DNA from: Bacteroidetes bacterium HGW-Bacteroidetes-16
GTDB lineage: Bacteria; Bacteroidota; Bacteroidia; Bacteroidales; F082
Length of the DNA stretch: 64,000 bases
Direction: 5' to 3'
Assembly (NCBI GenBank): GCA_002840975.1
Contig: PHDN01000010.1
Span: forward strand, 1 to 64,000
Numbering within the stretch: position 1 is the first letter of the stretch; each line of letters starts with the position of its first letter. The notes under the pieces were generated by a model. It searched no databases, was not told the DNA's origin, and saw only the letters and a list, made by a program, of their open reading frames with translations. Below are positions 25,152 to 35,133 of the stretch, piece by piece. Position numbers and translations under genes: made by a program.

Positions 25152-26411
25152 TTACAACACATTCAGCCTGTTGGCATCTTGTTTAATAAAGATGAAAAGA
25201 AGGATAGTAAAAGCCCAAAGTGAAGAGCCTCCATAACTAAAAAAAGGCAGGGGAATTCCCACAACAGGAGCCAGTCCGATGGTCATACCGATGTTGATGG
25301 CAATGTGAAAAAACAACACTGAGGCCACTCCGTATCCATATATCCGGCTAAACCGCGAACGCTGTCGTTCGGCCATGTGAACCAGGCGGATAAGCAAGGC
25401 TAAAAACGTGAGAACAACAACAGAAGTGCCAAAAAACCCCCATTCTTCACCTACTGTGCAAAAAATGAAGTCGGTACTTTGTTCAGGGACAAAGTGATTT
25501 CTCGTCAACATTCCATTTCTAAATCCTTTGCCTGTAAGGCCTCCCGATCCAATTGCAATCTTCGATTGATTTACATTATAACCGGCGCCTTGCAAATCTT
25601 GTTCGATGCCTAGCAGTACATTGATACGCTTTTTTTGATGAGGTTCCAGTACATTCTCAAAAGAGTAGTGAACACTAAAAACAAATGTAGAGGCCATAAT
25701 GACAATACCCAACAGGAGCTTGAATTGTTTTCTCCACTTTTTTTTCAAAAGAAAGGTAAGCAATCCTATTGCAGATAAACCAGCGATTACCCAATATTCT
25801 CCGAGGAGCAAGGTAAGCACAAAAAGCACCCCCATCACAATCCCGATAACAATGATCATTCCTGAGAACCCTTCCCGAAAGAGGACCAAAGCAAACGCAA
25901 AATATACCAAAGCAGAACCTGTGTCGTTTTGAAGCAATATTAATGCTGCCGGAAAAAAAAGAATACCCAGGGTGTATAATTTGGTTTTGAGTTGGGAGAT
26001 GTCAATATTCAAGGTGCTTAGATACCTTGCTAAGGCCAGGGCTGTGGCAAATTTGGCGAATTCGGCCGGTTGTATGGCAAAGTTTGCGATTTTGAACCAC
26101 GACTTTGAACCTGCTACCATGCTTCCAAAAAACAACACACCGATAAGTATCACGATCAGGAAGCCATAGATCCAAAAAGAAAAGGCACTAAAAAACTTAG
26201 CTTCAACAATTAAAATCATGATAGCCAATATGATGGCTAAAATAATCCAAATGAACTGTTTACCGTATCTTTCGCTGAAATCGAAAATTCCGGCAATATC
26301 CTCTCCGGCGGAAGCAGTAAAGATGCTGAGCCACCCCATGAGAACTAACAACAGGTACAGTGTAACTGTTAACCAATCGATATTGCCAAATATGTATTCT
26401 CTGTTTCTCAC
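25152..26411 (-). CDS. rodA: Rod-shape peptidoglycan polymerase RodA (SEDS family)
   Basis: A 419-residue SEDS protein with about ten membrane segments. Conserved SEDS patterns include AGSKSWFKIANFAIQPAEFAK, the loop IAIGSGGLTGKGFRNG, QSTDFIFCTVGEEWGFFG, and the C-terminal VGIPLPFFSYGGSS. Note that it has five Gly/Ser-rich turns typical of the family. With PBP2 it forms the glycan polymerase-transpeptidase pair of the elongation machinery in the inner membrane. The pbp2 stop lies seven bases upstream of the start, so both are co-transcribed. Confidence 0.95.
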   Translation of the reverse strand: MRNREYIFGNIDWLTVTLYLLLVLMGWLSIFTASAGEDIAGIFDFSERYGKQFIWIILAIILAIMILIVEAKFFSAFSFWIYGFLIVILIGVLFFGSMVAGSKSWFKIANFAIQPAEFAKFATALALARYLSTLNIDISQLKTKLYTLGILFFPAALILLQNDTGSALVYFAFALVLFREGFSGMIIVIGIVMGVLFVLTLLLGEYWVIAGLSAIGLLTFLLKKKWRKQFKLLLGIVIMASTFVFSVHYSFENVLEPHQKKRINVLLGIEQDLQGAGYNVNQSKIAIGSGGLTGKGFRNGMLTRNHFVPEQSTDFIFCTVGEEWGFFGTSVVVLTFLALLIRLVHMAERQRSRFSRIYGYGVASVLFFHIAINIGMTIGLAPVVGIPLPFFSYGGSSLWAFTILLFIFIKQDANRLNVL

Positions 26412-26418
26412 CTCTTAG

Positions 26419-28260
26419 TTATTGTGCTTTTCGTTTCTCACTTCTATTGGGATCAAGTAAATTCACTTCCATTATCTTTTTTTCCAATTCCAGGCGCTTG
26501 GTGCCTCCTTTTAAGAACTTTTCAATCATCAGGCTGGCAATTGGTGCTGCCCAGGTGGATCCATATCCCGCATTTTCAACAACCACCGCCAAAGCGATTT
26601 GGGGATTTTCCATAGGCGCAAAGGCAATAAACAAGCTGTGGTCGTCGCCATGCGGGTTTTGAACCGTACCGGTTTTCCCACATTGCCTGATGCTGTCGAG
26701 ACGGTAATAACGTGCCGTACCATGATCACCATCAAACACCTCTAACATGGATTCCTGAACGATGTCAAAATGGAGTGATGCTACACTGGTACGGTATAAC
26801 TTGTTGAATACCGTCATCAAACTATCCGAGCCTTCAAGCTTTTTTAAGAAATGGGGCGGATAGAACGAACCTTTGTTGGCGATGATTACGCCTAAATTGG
26901 CCAACTGAATAGGGGTCACTAAAATTTCACCTTGTCCAATACTCAGCGATCGGACAGTCATCGCATTCCACCGGCCATTGTAAGCCTTATCGTAATAGTC
27001 TTTTGATGGAATGTTCCCTCCTACCTCGTATGGAATATCTGTTTTAAAACCATGACCAAACCCAAAACTGACTACATCACGATACCAGCTTTCGTATCCT
27101 TTGTGCACATCTCTGAATTTATGGTTGTTCAAAATGGCATTAAAAGTATTCCAGAAATAAGAGTTGCAGGATTGTTGGATGGCCATGTCCAGTTTTAATG
27201 GGCTGACGTGGTCGTGAGTGCACTTAATGGGAGAAGTCCTTTTTCCCTGACACGAAAAATACGTGTTTTGAGTGATTGCGTTTTCTTGCAAGGCCACCAA
27301 AGCGTTGACCATTTTAAAAGTTGACCCGGGTGGATATGTTCCCATGGTGGCACGGTTCATCAAAGGCAAGATCGAATCGTTGAGCAAGAGGTTATAATTT
27401 TTGGTTCGTTCCCTTCCTACCAATAAATTGGGGTCGTAAGCAGGACTGCTGATAAGTGCCAGTATTTCGCCAGTTTTTGGGTCAATGGCGACCACACTGC
27501 CTTTTTTATTTTGCATCAGTTGCTCACCATATTCTTGTAGGTTGAGGTCAATAGTTAAAACAAGGTCCTTTCCCGGAACGGCCAGGGTATCGAATTTCCC
27601 TTCCATATAACTGCCTTTTACCCGGTTGTGAACATCCACTTCCACCACGGTCAAACCGCTCTTGCCACGAAGAAATTTTTCATAGTAACGCTCAATCCCT
27701 GATTTTCCAATATAATCCCCTGCTTTATAAAAAGGATCATGTTCCATATCCGACTGGCCCACCTCTCCAATATTTCCAAAGAGATGGCCTGCGATGGGGT
27801 GGGTATAGTGCCGCAGTGTTCTGGTTTGCGAATAAAATCCATCATACATGAATAGCTTTTCTTCTATTTTACCCATGTCTTGTTTTGAAACCTGTTTCAA
27901 AAACACAGAAGGCTTGTAATAGGAATACCGTTTGGCTTTTTTCAATTGGGCAATAAATACGGATGTGTCGATACCAAGCAGGCGGCAAAATGCGAGGGTA
28001 TCCAGTTTTTTTACCTGTCGGGGAATAACCATGATATCGTATGCAGCCTCGTTGTAAATCAGTAAGTTATTACTGCGATCGTAAACACACCCCCGTGGTG
28101 GATATTCCCTGATATTGCGAAGCACGATGTTGTCGGCCGATAGCTTGTAACTGTTATCAATGATTTGCAGATAAAAAAGACGGAGTAAAAATAGTATTCC
28201 CATCAGAATAAACATCCCAATGATGACATACTTTCTGCCTGAATAATCTTTTAAATACAT
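26419..28260 (-). CDS. mrdA: Penicillin-binding protein 2 (class B transpeptidase)
   Basis: A 613-residue class B PBP: one N-terminal membrane helix (about 10-30), a non-catalytic dimerisation domain (VYDRSNNLLIYNEAAYD), and a transpeptidase domain. The active-site serine is in PPGSTFKM, with SCN in QQSCNSYF and the KTG box in CGKTGTVQNPHGDDHSLF. These are the three standard penicillin-binding motifs. It cross-links peptidoglycan for side-wall growth together with RodA encoded right after it. The usual mreCD genes are not upstream here; a lipoprotein gene is. Confidence 0.95.
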   Translation of the reverse strand: MYLKDYSGRKYVIIGMFILMGILFLLRLFYLQIIDNSYKLSADNIVLRNIREYPPRGCVYDRSNNLLIYNEAAYDIMVIPRQVKKLDTLAFCRLLGIDTSVFIAQLKKAKRYSYYKPSVFLKQVSKQDMGKIEEKLFMYDGFYSQTRTLRHYTHPIAGHLFGNIGEVGQSDMEHDPFYKAGDYIGKSGIERYYEKFLRGKSGLTVVEVDVHNRVKGSYMEGKFDTLAVPGKDLVLTIDLNLQEYGEQLMQNKKGSVVAIDPKTGEILALISSPAYDPNLLVGRERTKNYNLLLNDSILPLMNRATMGTYPPGSTFKMVNALVALQENAITQNTYFSCQGKRTSPIKCTHDHVSPLKLDMAIQQSCNSYFWNTFNAILNNHKFRDVHKGYESWYRDVVSFGFGHGFKTDIPYEVGGNIPSKDYYDKAYNGRWNAMTVRSLSIGQGEILVTPIQLANLGVIIANKGSFYPPHFLKKLEGSDSLMTVFNKLYRTSVASLHFDIVQESMLEVFDGDHGTARYYRLDSIRQCGKTGTVQNPHGDDHSLFIAFAPMENPQIALAVVVENAGYGSTWAAPIASLMIEKFLKGGTKRLELEKKIMEVNLLDPNRSEKRKAQ

Positions 28261-28429
28261 CCGAAAAAGCCGCTGAATAATTGAAATACAAATGTAGGTG
28301 AAAACAATTAGTTTAGTTGGATTGGCCGCTTTGTTTTTATTTAAAATGCCAATGAATCGAACTATTTTTTTGAGCTCGGAAAAAATTGAAGTCAGACAAA
28401 CACAACCAAATGTCCAGGGTGTTGAATTT

Positions 28430-28972
28430 TTACTGCACCCTCACAATTTCATCAGTACTGAATGAATTGCTGGGATTAAGTGCCCTGTCGTAGATGAAGG
28501 CTTCGAATTTGATGGTGTCGTAATCGGAGAGCGGATTGTAGATGAAAAGCGTATCTTGAAACGTGCCTTTGATGGCCTGATTGCCACTTTCAGGTGTAAG
28601 TACCGGGAAACGCGAGTTAAAGGTTAGGGTGTCGAACCTGGCCGAGTCGGCATTCCAGGAGAGGAGTGGGACTTCAGTAAAAATACCATTTTGTTTCTCA
28701 AAATATTTGATAATCAGGTTATAATAGTATTTGCTATTCCGATCATAAGGGAAAAGTGTGTCGCCCGGGTCTAGTCCCAGATCGCCATTTCCATCCGTAT
28801 AATCGAATACCAGGACACCCCTTTCGGTGATACCCGTTGCAGGATTCATCAGAACAATAAAATCTTTGTAGGCGATGGCCGGAATATCCGGAAACTTTTC
28901 AAACTTCTGACAGGCATAAAAAACCAGCAGGCCCATCACCAGAAGAAATCGTATTTTTGTCAGAAATTTCAT
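28430..28972 (-). CDS. Lipoprotein of unknown function
   Basis: A 180-residue lipoprotein: MKFLTKIRFLLVMGLLVFYACQKF has a lipobox ending in Cys21. The mature part shows an Asp/Gly-rich segment (VFDYTDGNGDLGLDPGDTLFPYD) that resembles a calcium-binding loop, and a short beta-rich remainder. I do not recognise the family. It is the upstream neighbour of pbp2, 169 bases away, on the same strand, but transcription together is not shown. The likely location is the inner leaflet of the outer membrane. Confidence 0.78.
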   Translation of the reverse strand: MKFLTKIRFLLVMGLLVFYACQKFEKFPDIPAIAYKDFIVLMNPATGITERGVLVFDYTDGNGDLGLDPGDTLFPYDRNSKYYYNLIIKYFEKQNGIFTEVPLLSWNADSARFDTLTFNSRFPVLTPESGNQAIKGTFQDTLFIYNPLSDYDTIKFEAFIYDRALNPSNSFSTDEIVRVQ

Positions 28973-29031
28973 GATCAGTTGAAATGAATCAGTAAAAGTA
29001 CAAATTTGGCCGGACTTGATGTCAGACCTAA

Positions 29032-30048
29032 ATGATTAAAACTTATTGCATGCCAATGCACGATCCCAAAACCTTGATCAATCGACTTTTTCAGCCTCAC
29101 GACCAACAAGGCTTTAACGAGTTGTGCATCGAATTATTTCGGTTTCAATACAAAAACAATACCAGTTATCGGCAATTTGTGGATTTTTTGGGAAAACGGC
29201 CTGACCAGATTCAATCCTATCACGAAATCGCATTTCTGCCCATCCACATTTTCAAAACAAAACAAATAACCACAGGCGAATTTATACCGGAAGTGGTATT
29301 TACCTCCAGTGGAACTTCCGGATCAGTTACCAGTCAACACTTTGTGAAATCAAAAAACTTGTACATTACGAGTTTATTGACAGGATTTAACACCTTTTTC
29401 GGTTCACCCGAAAATTTTGTGATCCTGGCGTTGTTGCCATCCTATCTGGAACGTGAAGGGTCATCGTTGGTGCTGATGGCCGATGAGTTGATCCGAAAAA
29501 GCAAGCATCCTGAAAGTGGTTTTTTTCTCCATGATTATCAACAACTTTCTACCTTGTTGCATCAACTGAGACGACAAAAAAAGCCAACCATCCTTCTTGG
29601 TGTGACTTATGCTTTGCTTGATATGGCGGAACAATTTCCGATGGATTTCCCCGAACTGCTGGTAATGGAAACCGGTGGTATGAAAGGAAAACGCAAAGAA
29701 ATGGTACGTGATGAACTGCATCAACAGTTGAAGGCAGGTTTTGGAGTTGGCCAGATTTATTCAGAATATGGAATGACCGAGTTGCTTTCTCAGGCGTATT
29801 CAACAGGTGAGGGAATCTTCAGGACTCCGCCATGGATGAAAGTGCTGATCCGCGACACCAACGACCCGTTGACATTGCTGTCTGAAAATCAGAGCGGGGG
29901 CATCAACATCATCGATTTGGCCAATGTATATTCCTGCGCATTTCTCGAAACTCAGGATTTGGGAAAAACCTATGCCGATGGTAGTTTTGAAGTGCTGGGG
30001 CGTTTCGACAACAGCGATGTACGCGGTTGTAACCTCTTGGTGGATTGA
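29032..30048 (+). CDS. LuxE-like acyl-protein synthetase
   Basis: A 338-residue adenylate-forming enzyme of the LuxE acyl-protein synthetase family. The P-loop-like motif TSSGTSGS is near residue 87, and the second half shows MVMETGGMKGKRKEMVRDEL and YSEYGMTELLSQAYS, typical for this family. LuxE activates fatty acids and transfers them to an acyl carrier or LuxC. Here no luxC, luxD or luxAB neighbours exist, so light production is very unlikely. It might activate an acyl group for an unknown pathway. An alternative start (MPMHDPKT) lies six codons in. It is followed by a helicase gene. Confidence 0.8.
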   Translation: MIKTYCMPMHDPKTLINRLFQPHDQQGFNELCIELFRFQYKNNTSYRQFVDFLGKRPDQIQSYHEIAFLPIHIFKTKQITTGEFIPEVVFTSSGTSGSVTSQHFVKSKNLYITSLLTGFNTFFGSPENFVILALLPSYLEREGSSLVLMADELIRKSKHPESGFFLHDYQQLSTLLHQLRRQKKPTILLGVTYALLDMAEQFPMDFPELLVMETGGMKGKRKEMVRDELHQQLKAGFGVGQIYSEYGMTELLSQAYSTGEGIFRTPPWMKVLIRDTNDPLTLLSENQSGGINIIDLANVYSCAFLETQDLGKTYADGSFEVLGRFDNSDVRGCNLLVD

Positions 30049-30142
30049 TTAAAAATTTTGTTAAAAAAAATCAGAACGTTTGCCGGGGATATTCTTGAAT
30101 TGTTTTAGTAATTTTACTCACCTATTAAATGATACCCTGTTC

Positions 30143-32626
30143 ATGATCATTCAAAACACACCTCAGTTACAGCTTGCACACGATTTTGTTGAATATACGG
30201 GCAAAAATATTTTTCTCACAGGAAAAGCCGGAACAGGTAAAACCACTTTTTTGCACGATATACGAGGTAAGTCGTTTAAACGCATGGTGGTGGTAGCTCC
30301 GACCGGAGTTGCAGCCATTAACGCGGCCGGGGTGACAATACATTCTTTTTTTCAACTCCCTTTTGGCCCTTATTTGCCCGGATATGAGTCGGTTGAAAAT
30401 AAGGGTGTGGAGGGCACAGGCAATAATTCTAACGCCCATAGGTTTAGCCGACAAAAAATCAATATCATACGCAGTCTCGATCTGTTGGTTATAGATGAAA
30501 TCAGTATGGTGAGGGCTGATTTACTCGATGGAATTGATGCCACATTGCGCAGGTTCAGGAGGTCGAAAGAGCCTTTTGGTGGAGTTCAATTGCTGATGAT
30601 CGGCGATTTGCGTCAGTTGTCGCCCGTGGTGAAAGATGATGAATGGGCTTTGCTTCGAAATCACTACCAAACGCCTTATTTTTTTAGCAGCAATGCCCTG
30701 ATGCAAACCCGTTTTATTGGTATCGAACTCACCCAGGTTTTCCGTCAAAGCGATGAGCATTTTATTGGATTGCTTAATCAGGTGAGAGGAAACGGAATCA
30801 ACCAAAAAACCATTGATGAACTCAATAAGCGGTATATTCCAGGTTTTGATGTTAAAGAAGGGTACATTACCCTGACTACGCACAACAACAAGGCCAGAGA
30901 CATTAATGATGCGAAATTGAATGACCTCAAGGGCAAACAGTTCAAATTTAAAGCCACCGTGTCGGGCAATTTCCCTGAATACATCTATCCTACCGATTAT
31001 GAGTTTGTTGTAAAGGTCGGGGCTCAGGTTATGTTTGTTAAAAACGATCCTTCTCCCGGAAAGAGTTTTTATAATGGTAAAATAGGCAAGGTGGTCGAAG
31101 TAAAGGGAGAGACCCTGAGTGTGAAGTGTGAAGGAGATGAACAGGTGATAACGGTGACTTCACTCGAGTGGAAAAACATCAAATACACCTTGAACGATGA
31201 AACCAAAGAAATAAACGAAACCGTTGAAGGGGTGTTCACACAGATCCCGCTTAAACTGGCCTGGGCCATCACCATTCATAAAAGCCAGGGGCTCACTTTT
31301 GAAAAAGCCATTATTGATGCCGAAGCCGCCTTTGCACACGGACAGGTGTATGTGGCATTGAGCAGGTGTAAAACTTTGGAAGGAATGGTGCTGAGTTCTC
31401 CAATCAGATCCGACAGTGTAAAACACGATAAATTGGTGGATAGTTTCACCCTGGAAATTGAAAGCAATCAGCCTGACGGCAGGCAGCTGGAAGAACAGAA
31501 ATGGATTTTTCAGGAACAATTGCTGATCGATCTGTTTCAATTTGAAGCCATGCAGATCGGTATTTGGGCTTTGTTAAAAATCCTGCGCGAGCATCAGGTT
31601 TCATTGCCATCAGGTTTTATGGCGGTACTTTCGGTGATAAACGATGAAGTGAAGAAAACCATCTCCGATGTCTCGGTCACTTTTCAGCAACAAATTAAGC
31701 GTCTTCATGCCGGTGACGTTGAGGGAAACGCTCCTCTTCAGGAGCGGGTTAAAAAAGGAGCATCTTATTTCTCAGAAAAGTTAGATCGCCTTGTCATCAA
31801 AGTACTGGATAATCTCGATGTAGATATTGATAACCGCCAGGTAAAAAAGAGCATTGTGGATCAGGTCAATCGAGTTCTCGAAGAAGCACACTTTAAAAAG
31901 GGGTGCCTTGATTCATGTCTGCCCGGATTTGTGATGAAAGATTATCTGGTGAGCCGTGCCAAGGCATCCGTAGTGGTTCCGGAAAAGAAAAAACCCAAGT
32001 ATGAAACCGGTGCTTTAGTTTCGACAAAAACTCAACGCCCGCAACTTTATCAGAAACTCAAACTTTGGCGCGACCAGCTGGCAGAAGAAAAAAATGTTCC
32101 CGTGTACCTGATACTTCCTGCTAAAACCATGGTCGAATTGTCCAACACAGTGCCAGTTACACTTTCGCAACTGAAAAATGTGAATGGCTTTGGCAAGAAA
32201 AAAATACAACAGTTTGGAGAAGAAATATTGAACCTGTTGCTCGAAGAGATACCCGAGGACCAACGTGGGTTGATTCGCGAAGAAGAGGAAGAAGTGGTTG
32301 TTGTGAAAAACCCCACCCACGAAATCAGTTTCGACTTATGGAAATCAGGGTTAACCATCGACGAAATTGCAGTTGAAAGGGGCTTCGCGGTATCCACTAT
32401 TCAGGGGCACCTCCTAAAATATGTGGCAAGCGGCGACATTGACTTGAATATATTAATTGCCCCGGAAAAAATCGCGACCATGCAAGAAATGTTTCAGGTA
32501 TGCGGACCCATCAACCTGAGTGAAGCCAGAGATATCCTTGGCGAAACATTTGCCTATTGGGAGCTTCGTTTTGTTAAGGAAAGCATGGTTTTTAAGGAAG
32601 GAGAAGAGGATAAAAATCCATGGTAG
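30143..32626 (+). CDS. PIF1-type DNA helicase with C-terminal HRDC and HTH domains
   Basis: An 827-residue helicase. Motif I is GKAGTGKTTF (around 27), and other motifs are VVAPTGVAAINAAGVTIHSFF, VIDEISMVRADLLD (motif II), MIGDLRQLSPV and TIHKSQGLTFEKAI (motif VI area). This order is that of PIF1/RecD-like SF1B helicases. After about residue 640 there is an HRDC-like domain (LILPAKTMVELSNTVP, then VNGFGKKKIQQFGEEIL). The C-terminus has a helix-turn-helix (ISFDLWKSGLTIDEIAVERG). The domains suggest 5'-3' unwinding of DNA or R-loops at forks. Similar long PIF1 proteins are common in Bacteroidota. The start at 30143 (MIIQNTPQ) replaces a longer frame. Confidence 0.9.
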   Translation: MIIQNTPQLQLAHDFVEYTGKNIFLTGKAGTGKTTFLHDIRGKSFKRMVVVAPTGVAAINAAGVTIHSFFQLPFGPYLPGYESVENKGVEGTGNNSNAHRFSRQKINIIRSLDLLVIDEISMVRADLLDGIDATLRRFRRSKEPFGGVQLLMIGDLRQLSPVVKDDEWALLRNHYQTPYFFSSNALMQTRFIGIELTQVFRQSDEHFIGLLNQVRGNGINQKTIDELNKRYIPGFDVKEGYITLTTHNNKARDINDAKLNDLKGKQFKFKATVSGNFPEYIYPTDYEFVVKVGAQVMFVKNDPSPGKSFYNGKIGKVVEVKGETLSVKCEGDEQVITVTSLEWKNIKYTLNDETKEINETVEGVFTQIPLKLAWAITIHKSQGLTFEKAIIDAEAAFAHGQVYVALSRCKTLEGMVLSSPIRSDSVKHDKLVDSFTLEIESNQPDGRQLEEQKWIFQEQLLIDLFQFEAMQIGIWALLKILREHQVSLPSGFMAVLSVINDEVKKTISDVSVTFQQQIKRLHAGDVEGNAPLQERVKKGASYFSEKLDRLVIKVLDNLDVDIDNRQVKKSIVDQVNRVLEEAHFKKGCLDSCLPGFVMKDYLVSRAKASVVVPEKKKPKYETGALVSTKTQRPQLYQKLKLWRDQLAEEKNVPVYLILPAKTMVELSNTVPVTLSQLKNVNGFGKKKIQQFGEEILNLLLEEIPEDQRGLIREEEEEVVVVKNPTHEISFDLWKSGLTIDEIAVERGFAVSTIQGHLLKYVASGDIDLNILIAPEKIATMQEMFQVCGPINLSEARDILGETFAYWELRFVKESMVFKEGEEDKNPW

Positions 32627-32837
32627 CTAATCAGTTTGTTTGAGAATTTGCATTTGGTTTTCAAATAATCAAGGGTTATTTTCAATAAATGGTGCATCAA
32701 GAAACCCGAACCACCGGTTATGATCTGCACAGGAGTGATTACTTTGGGTGTCTCTCGTTTATTTTGTTAAACAACTTTAAGATTTTTACCACAATAGCGA
32801 TAAGTTTATACATTTGCATGCTTAAATTTTTGAAAAT

Positions 32838-33242
32838 ATGCGACGTTTTTTCAACATTTCTTTATTTATTTTTACGGCTTCATGGATCATGGTTTCGTGC
32901 ATTTCCAGCGCTGAAAGCAAACTGATAGGTACCTGGAAGGCCCAGAAAGTTGAAACTGATTTTAATGAAAACAAGTTAACTCCTGATATGATCAGTCAGG
33001 TAGTTGAAATGCAGAAGCAGACTTATTTTCGGATGGTTAACGACAGCGTCATGACCATCATTTCCAAAAACAATACCCATGAAGCAAAATGGAGCTTCGA
33101 TAAAGAGACACAAACCGTATCCTATTATTTTAATGGGATGGGAAACATACCGAGTATTTTGGGTAAATTTACGGAGGGTAAAATTGTTTCAGAATCAAAA
33201 ACGCCCATGGGTAAAATAACCATTTATTACGAAAAGGAGTAA
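32838..33242 (+). CDS. Small lipocalin-like lipoprotein
   Basis: A 134-residue lipoprotein: MRRFFNISLFIFTASWIMVSC gives a lipobox with Cys21. The mature 110 residues look like a compact beta-barrel of the lipocalin-like type often seen in Bacteroidota (LIGTWKAQKVETDF, then AKWSFDKETQTVSYYF, ending in GKITIYYEKE). It probably binds a small hydrophobic ligand or a membrane partner, but no ligand is known. The gene ends 12 bases before the Lnt gene on the opposite strand; that convergent space has no clear terminator. Confidence 0.8.
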   Translation: MRRFFNISLFIFTASWIMVSCISSAESKLIGTWKAQKVETDFNENKLTPDMISQVVEMQKQTYFRMVNDSVMTIISKNNTHEAKWSFDKETQTVSYYFNGMGNIPSILGKFTEGKIVSESKTPMGKITIYYEKE

Positions 33243-33254
33243 CAGAGCAGCCTG

Positions 33255-34859
33255 TTACCGAAAGCTTTTGCGCTTGCGAAGAAATCCCTGGGTGAAAGAA
33301 ACCAGTAACAGCAATCCGCTGATAAACGCAGAAACACGTCCTAAATAGTCCCCGTTTTTTACATAGTAAGTCATTTCATTGTTGGCTCGCATGGTTTGAG
33401 AAATGACTGCCGGTTCCCAATAGGATGTTTTTTGCAGGATATCTCCCCGTTGGTTAATAAATGCCGAGATACCTGTGTTGGCAGATCGTGCCAAATCACG
33501 GCGGGTTTCGATGGATCGCAATACCGAAAACAGTAAATGCTGGCGATACCCGGGAGAATTTCCCCACCATCCATCGTTTGTAATCACCACAATGATCCCT
33601 GCCCCAAGGCGAATGGAGCGAGCAACAAATTCGCCATAAACCGATTCGTAGCAGATCACCGGACTGACATTGAAACCCGGGTTGTCACGGGTAAACATCA
33701 TGGGGTGATCTTCTCTTCCCAGCGTACCTACCGTTCCACCCAAATCGATGGCCATACTTTCCAGTGGTTGGAGAATCCACCAGGAAGGCATGATTTCAAC
33801 TCCGGGAGTCAATTTTGATTTATGGTGCAATTGAAATGCTTTATTATTTTCAATAAGAAAAGCGGTGTTGAAGGCATAATAGTATCCATCTTGTTGGTGA
33901 TATTTTCGGGCGGCATTGGTCATCGGTTCACCGGGCAATATGTTGTAATAGGTGGTAGCACCGGCAATCATGGCCAGGTTGGGATAGTTTGCCATAAAGT
34001 CCTTCAACCGGTTCAGGTTTTGTGAACGGGGCAAAGCTTCTTCCCAGATGTCTTCTTGCAAGGCCGATTCAGGCAAAATGAGATAATCGGTTTGTTGTGT
34101 GATTTTTTCTTTGGCCAGGTACAAATACCTTGAAACCAGGCTATCAGGTGAGAGGGTGTATTGTTCGTTATAGGGATCGGTGTTGGGTTGTACCACGACA
34201 ACATTGACCGGATCCCCCTTTTCAACGTAATACTTATAGGTGATGCCTGACCAAACAAGGGGGGCTATGATAACGATCACCAACATACTACCCGTCATGA
34301 AGGCATAAAATTTAGGTCTCATGGCGATAAAGCCATTGATTAGTTGAAAAATGAGGATGTTAACGGCCAAAATCCAGAACGATCCTCCCAGAGCACCCGT
34401 AACATCGTACCACTGAATCCAGGATGGATGGGTTGCCAGGGCATTTCCCAGATTAAGCCACGACCAGGTTAAATCCCAGTTCATGTGGAAAAATTCCCAG
34501 GTAATCCAATAAAACAAAAGAATAAAGTAACCTTTCTTGTTGTTGAACAATTTCTTCTTTGATAAATGAAATAAGAAAAAGACAGTGGCCATAAACAACG
34601 AATTCAGCAAAAATGCGGCTACGGAACCCCATTCGGTGCTGTTCCAAATCCACCAGGTAGAAAGCACATTCCAAATAAGAAAAGCCAGCCATGCATACCA
34701 GAACATTCCTTTTTTTCCGGTATCTCCCAATTGTTGTTGAACAAAAAACAGGGGCACTAAAGCTACAAATAATAAAGGGGTAAACCCATTCTCGGGCCAG
34801 GCTAACGACAGCAGTATGCCTGATAGTACAGCATACAATAAATGCAAAATTCTCTTCAT
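33255..34859 (-). CDS. lnt: Apolipoprotein N-acyltransferase
   Basis: A 534-residue membrane enzyme: six to eight hydrophobic stretches in residues 1-215 and a periplasmic nitrilase-like domain after that. The catalytic triad can be read: Glu in LPESALQE, Lys in HHKSKLTPGVE, and Cys403 in VICYESVYGE. A C-terminal membrane helix ends the protein. It adds the third acyl chain to the N-terminal cysteine of lipoproteins, which matches the many lipoprotein genes in this window and lspA at 43865. It is read towards the lipocalin-like lipoprotein gene. Confidence 0.95.
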   Translation of the reverse strand: MKRILHLLYAVLSGILLSLAWPENGFTPLLFVALVPLFFVQQQLGDTGKKGMFWYAWLAFLIWNVLSTWWIWNSTEWGSVAAFLLNSLFMATVFFLFHLSKKKLFNNKKGYFILLFYWITWEFFHMNWDLTWSWLNLGNALATHPSWIQWYDVTGALGGSFWILAVNILIFQLINGFIAMRPKFYAFMTGSMLVIVIIAPLVWSGITYKYYVEKGDPVNVVVVQPNTDPYNEQYTLSPDSLVSRYLYLAKEKITQQTDYLILPESALQEDIWEEALPRSQNLNRLKDFMANYPNLAMIAGATTYYNILPGEPMTNAARKYHQQDGYYYAFNTAFLIENNKAFQLHHKSKLTPGVEIMPSWWILQPLESMAIDLGGTVGTLGREDHPMMFTRDNPGFNVSPVICYESVYGEFVARSIRLGAGIIVVITNDGWWGNSPGYRQHLLFSVLRSIETRRDLARSANTGISAFINQRGDILQKTSYWEPAVISQTMRANNEMTYYVKNGDYLGRVSAFISGLLLLVSFTQGFLRKRKSFR

Positions 34860-35133
34860 CCGAAAGGTGTGTTATGGTTGGAGGCTAAAGTAATAAAAAG
34901 TTTGGAAAACGGAACCTTTGTGAATTTCTCAAATGTGATGGTGATTGGACTCCGGAGTGGGTAATTCCGGGTAGGGGATCCGGAGCAAGGGAAATAAATA
35001 CCACAAGGGCCCGAGGTATCGAAGAATGAATAATTTAGTCCACTCCCTTAACCAAATATTTTTAATGAGTCTTGCTTTTTTGTGGCAATTGATTTAATTT
35101 TAGGGTGTTATTACACATTTAAACTTTATTCCG

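Noticed and set aside
32689-32925. A plus-strand open frame overlapping the small lipoprotein gene start
   Set aside because: The lipoprotein signal and lipobox in the other frame at 32838 are clear, while this frame has no recognisable features.
34949-34958. The 10-base palindrome ACTCCGGAGT between lnt and the kinase-like gene
   Set aside because: It is short, not near a promoter box, and followed only by other G-rich sequence. Nothing supports a role.
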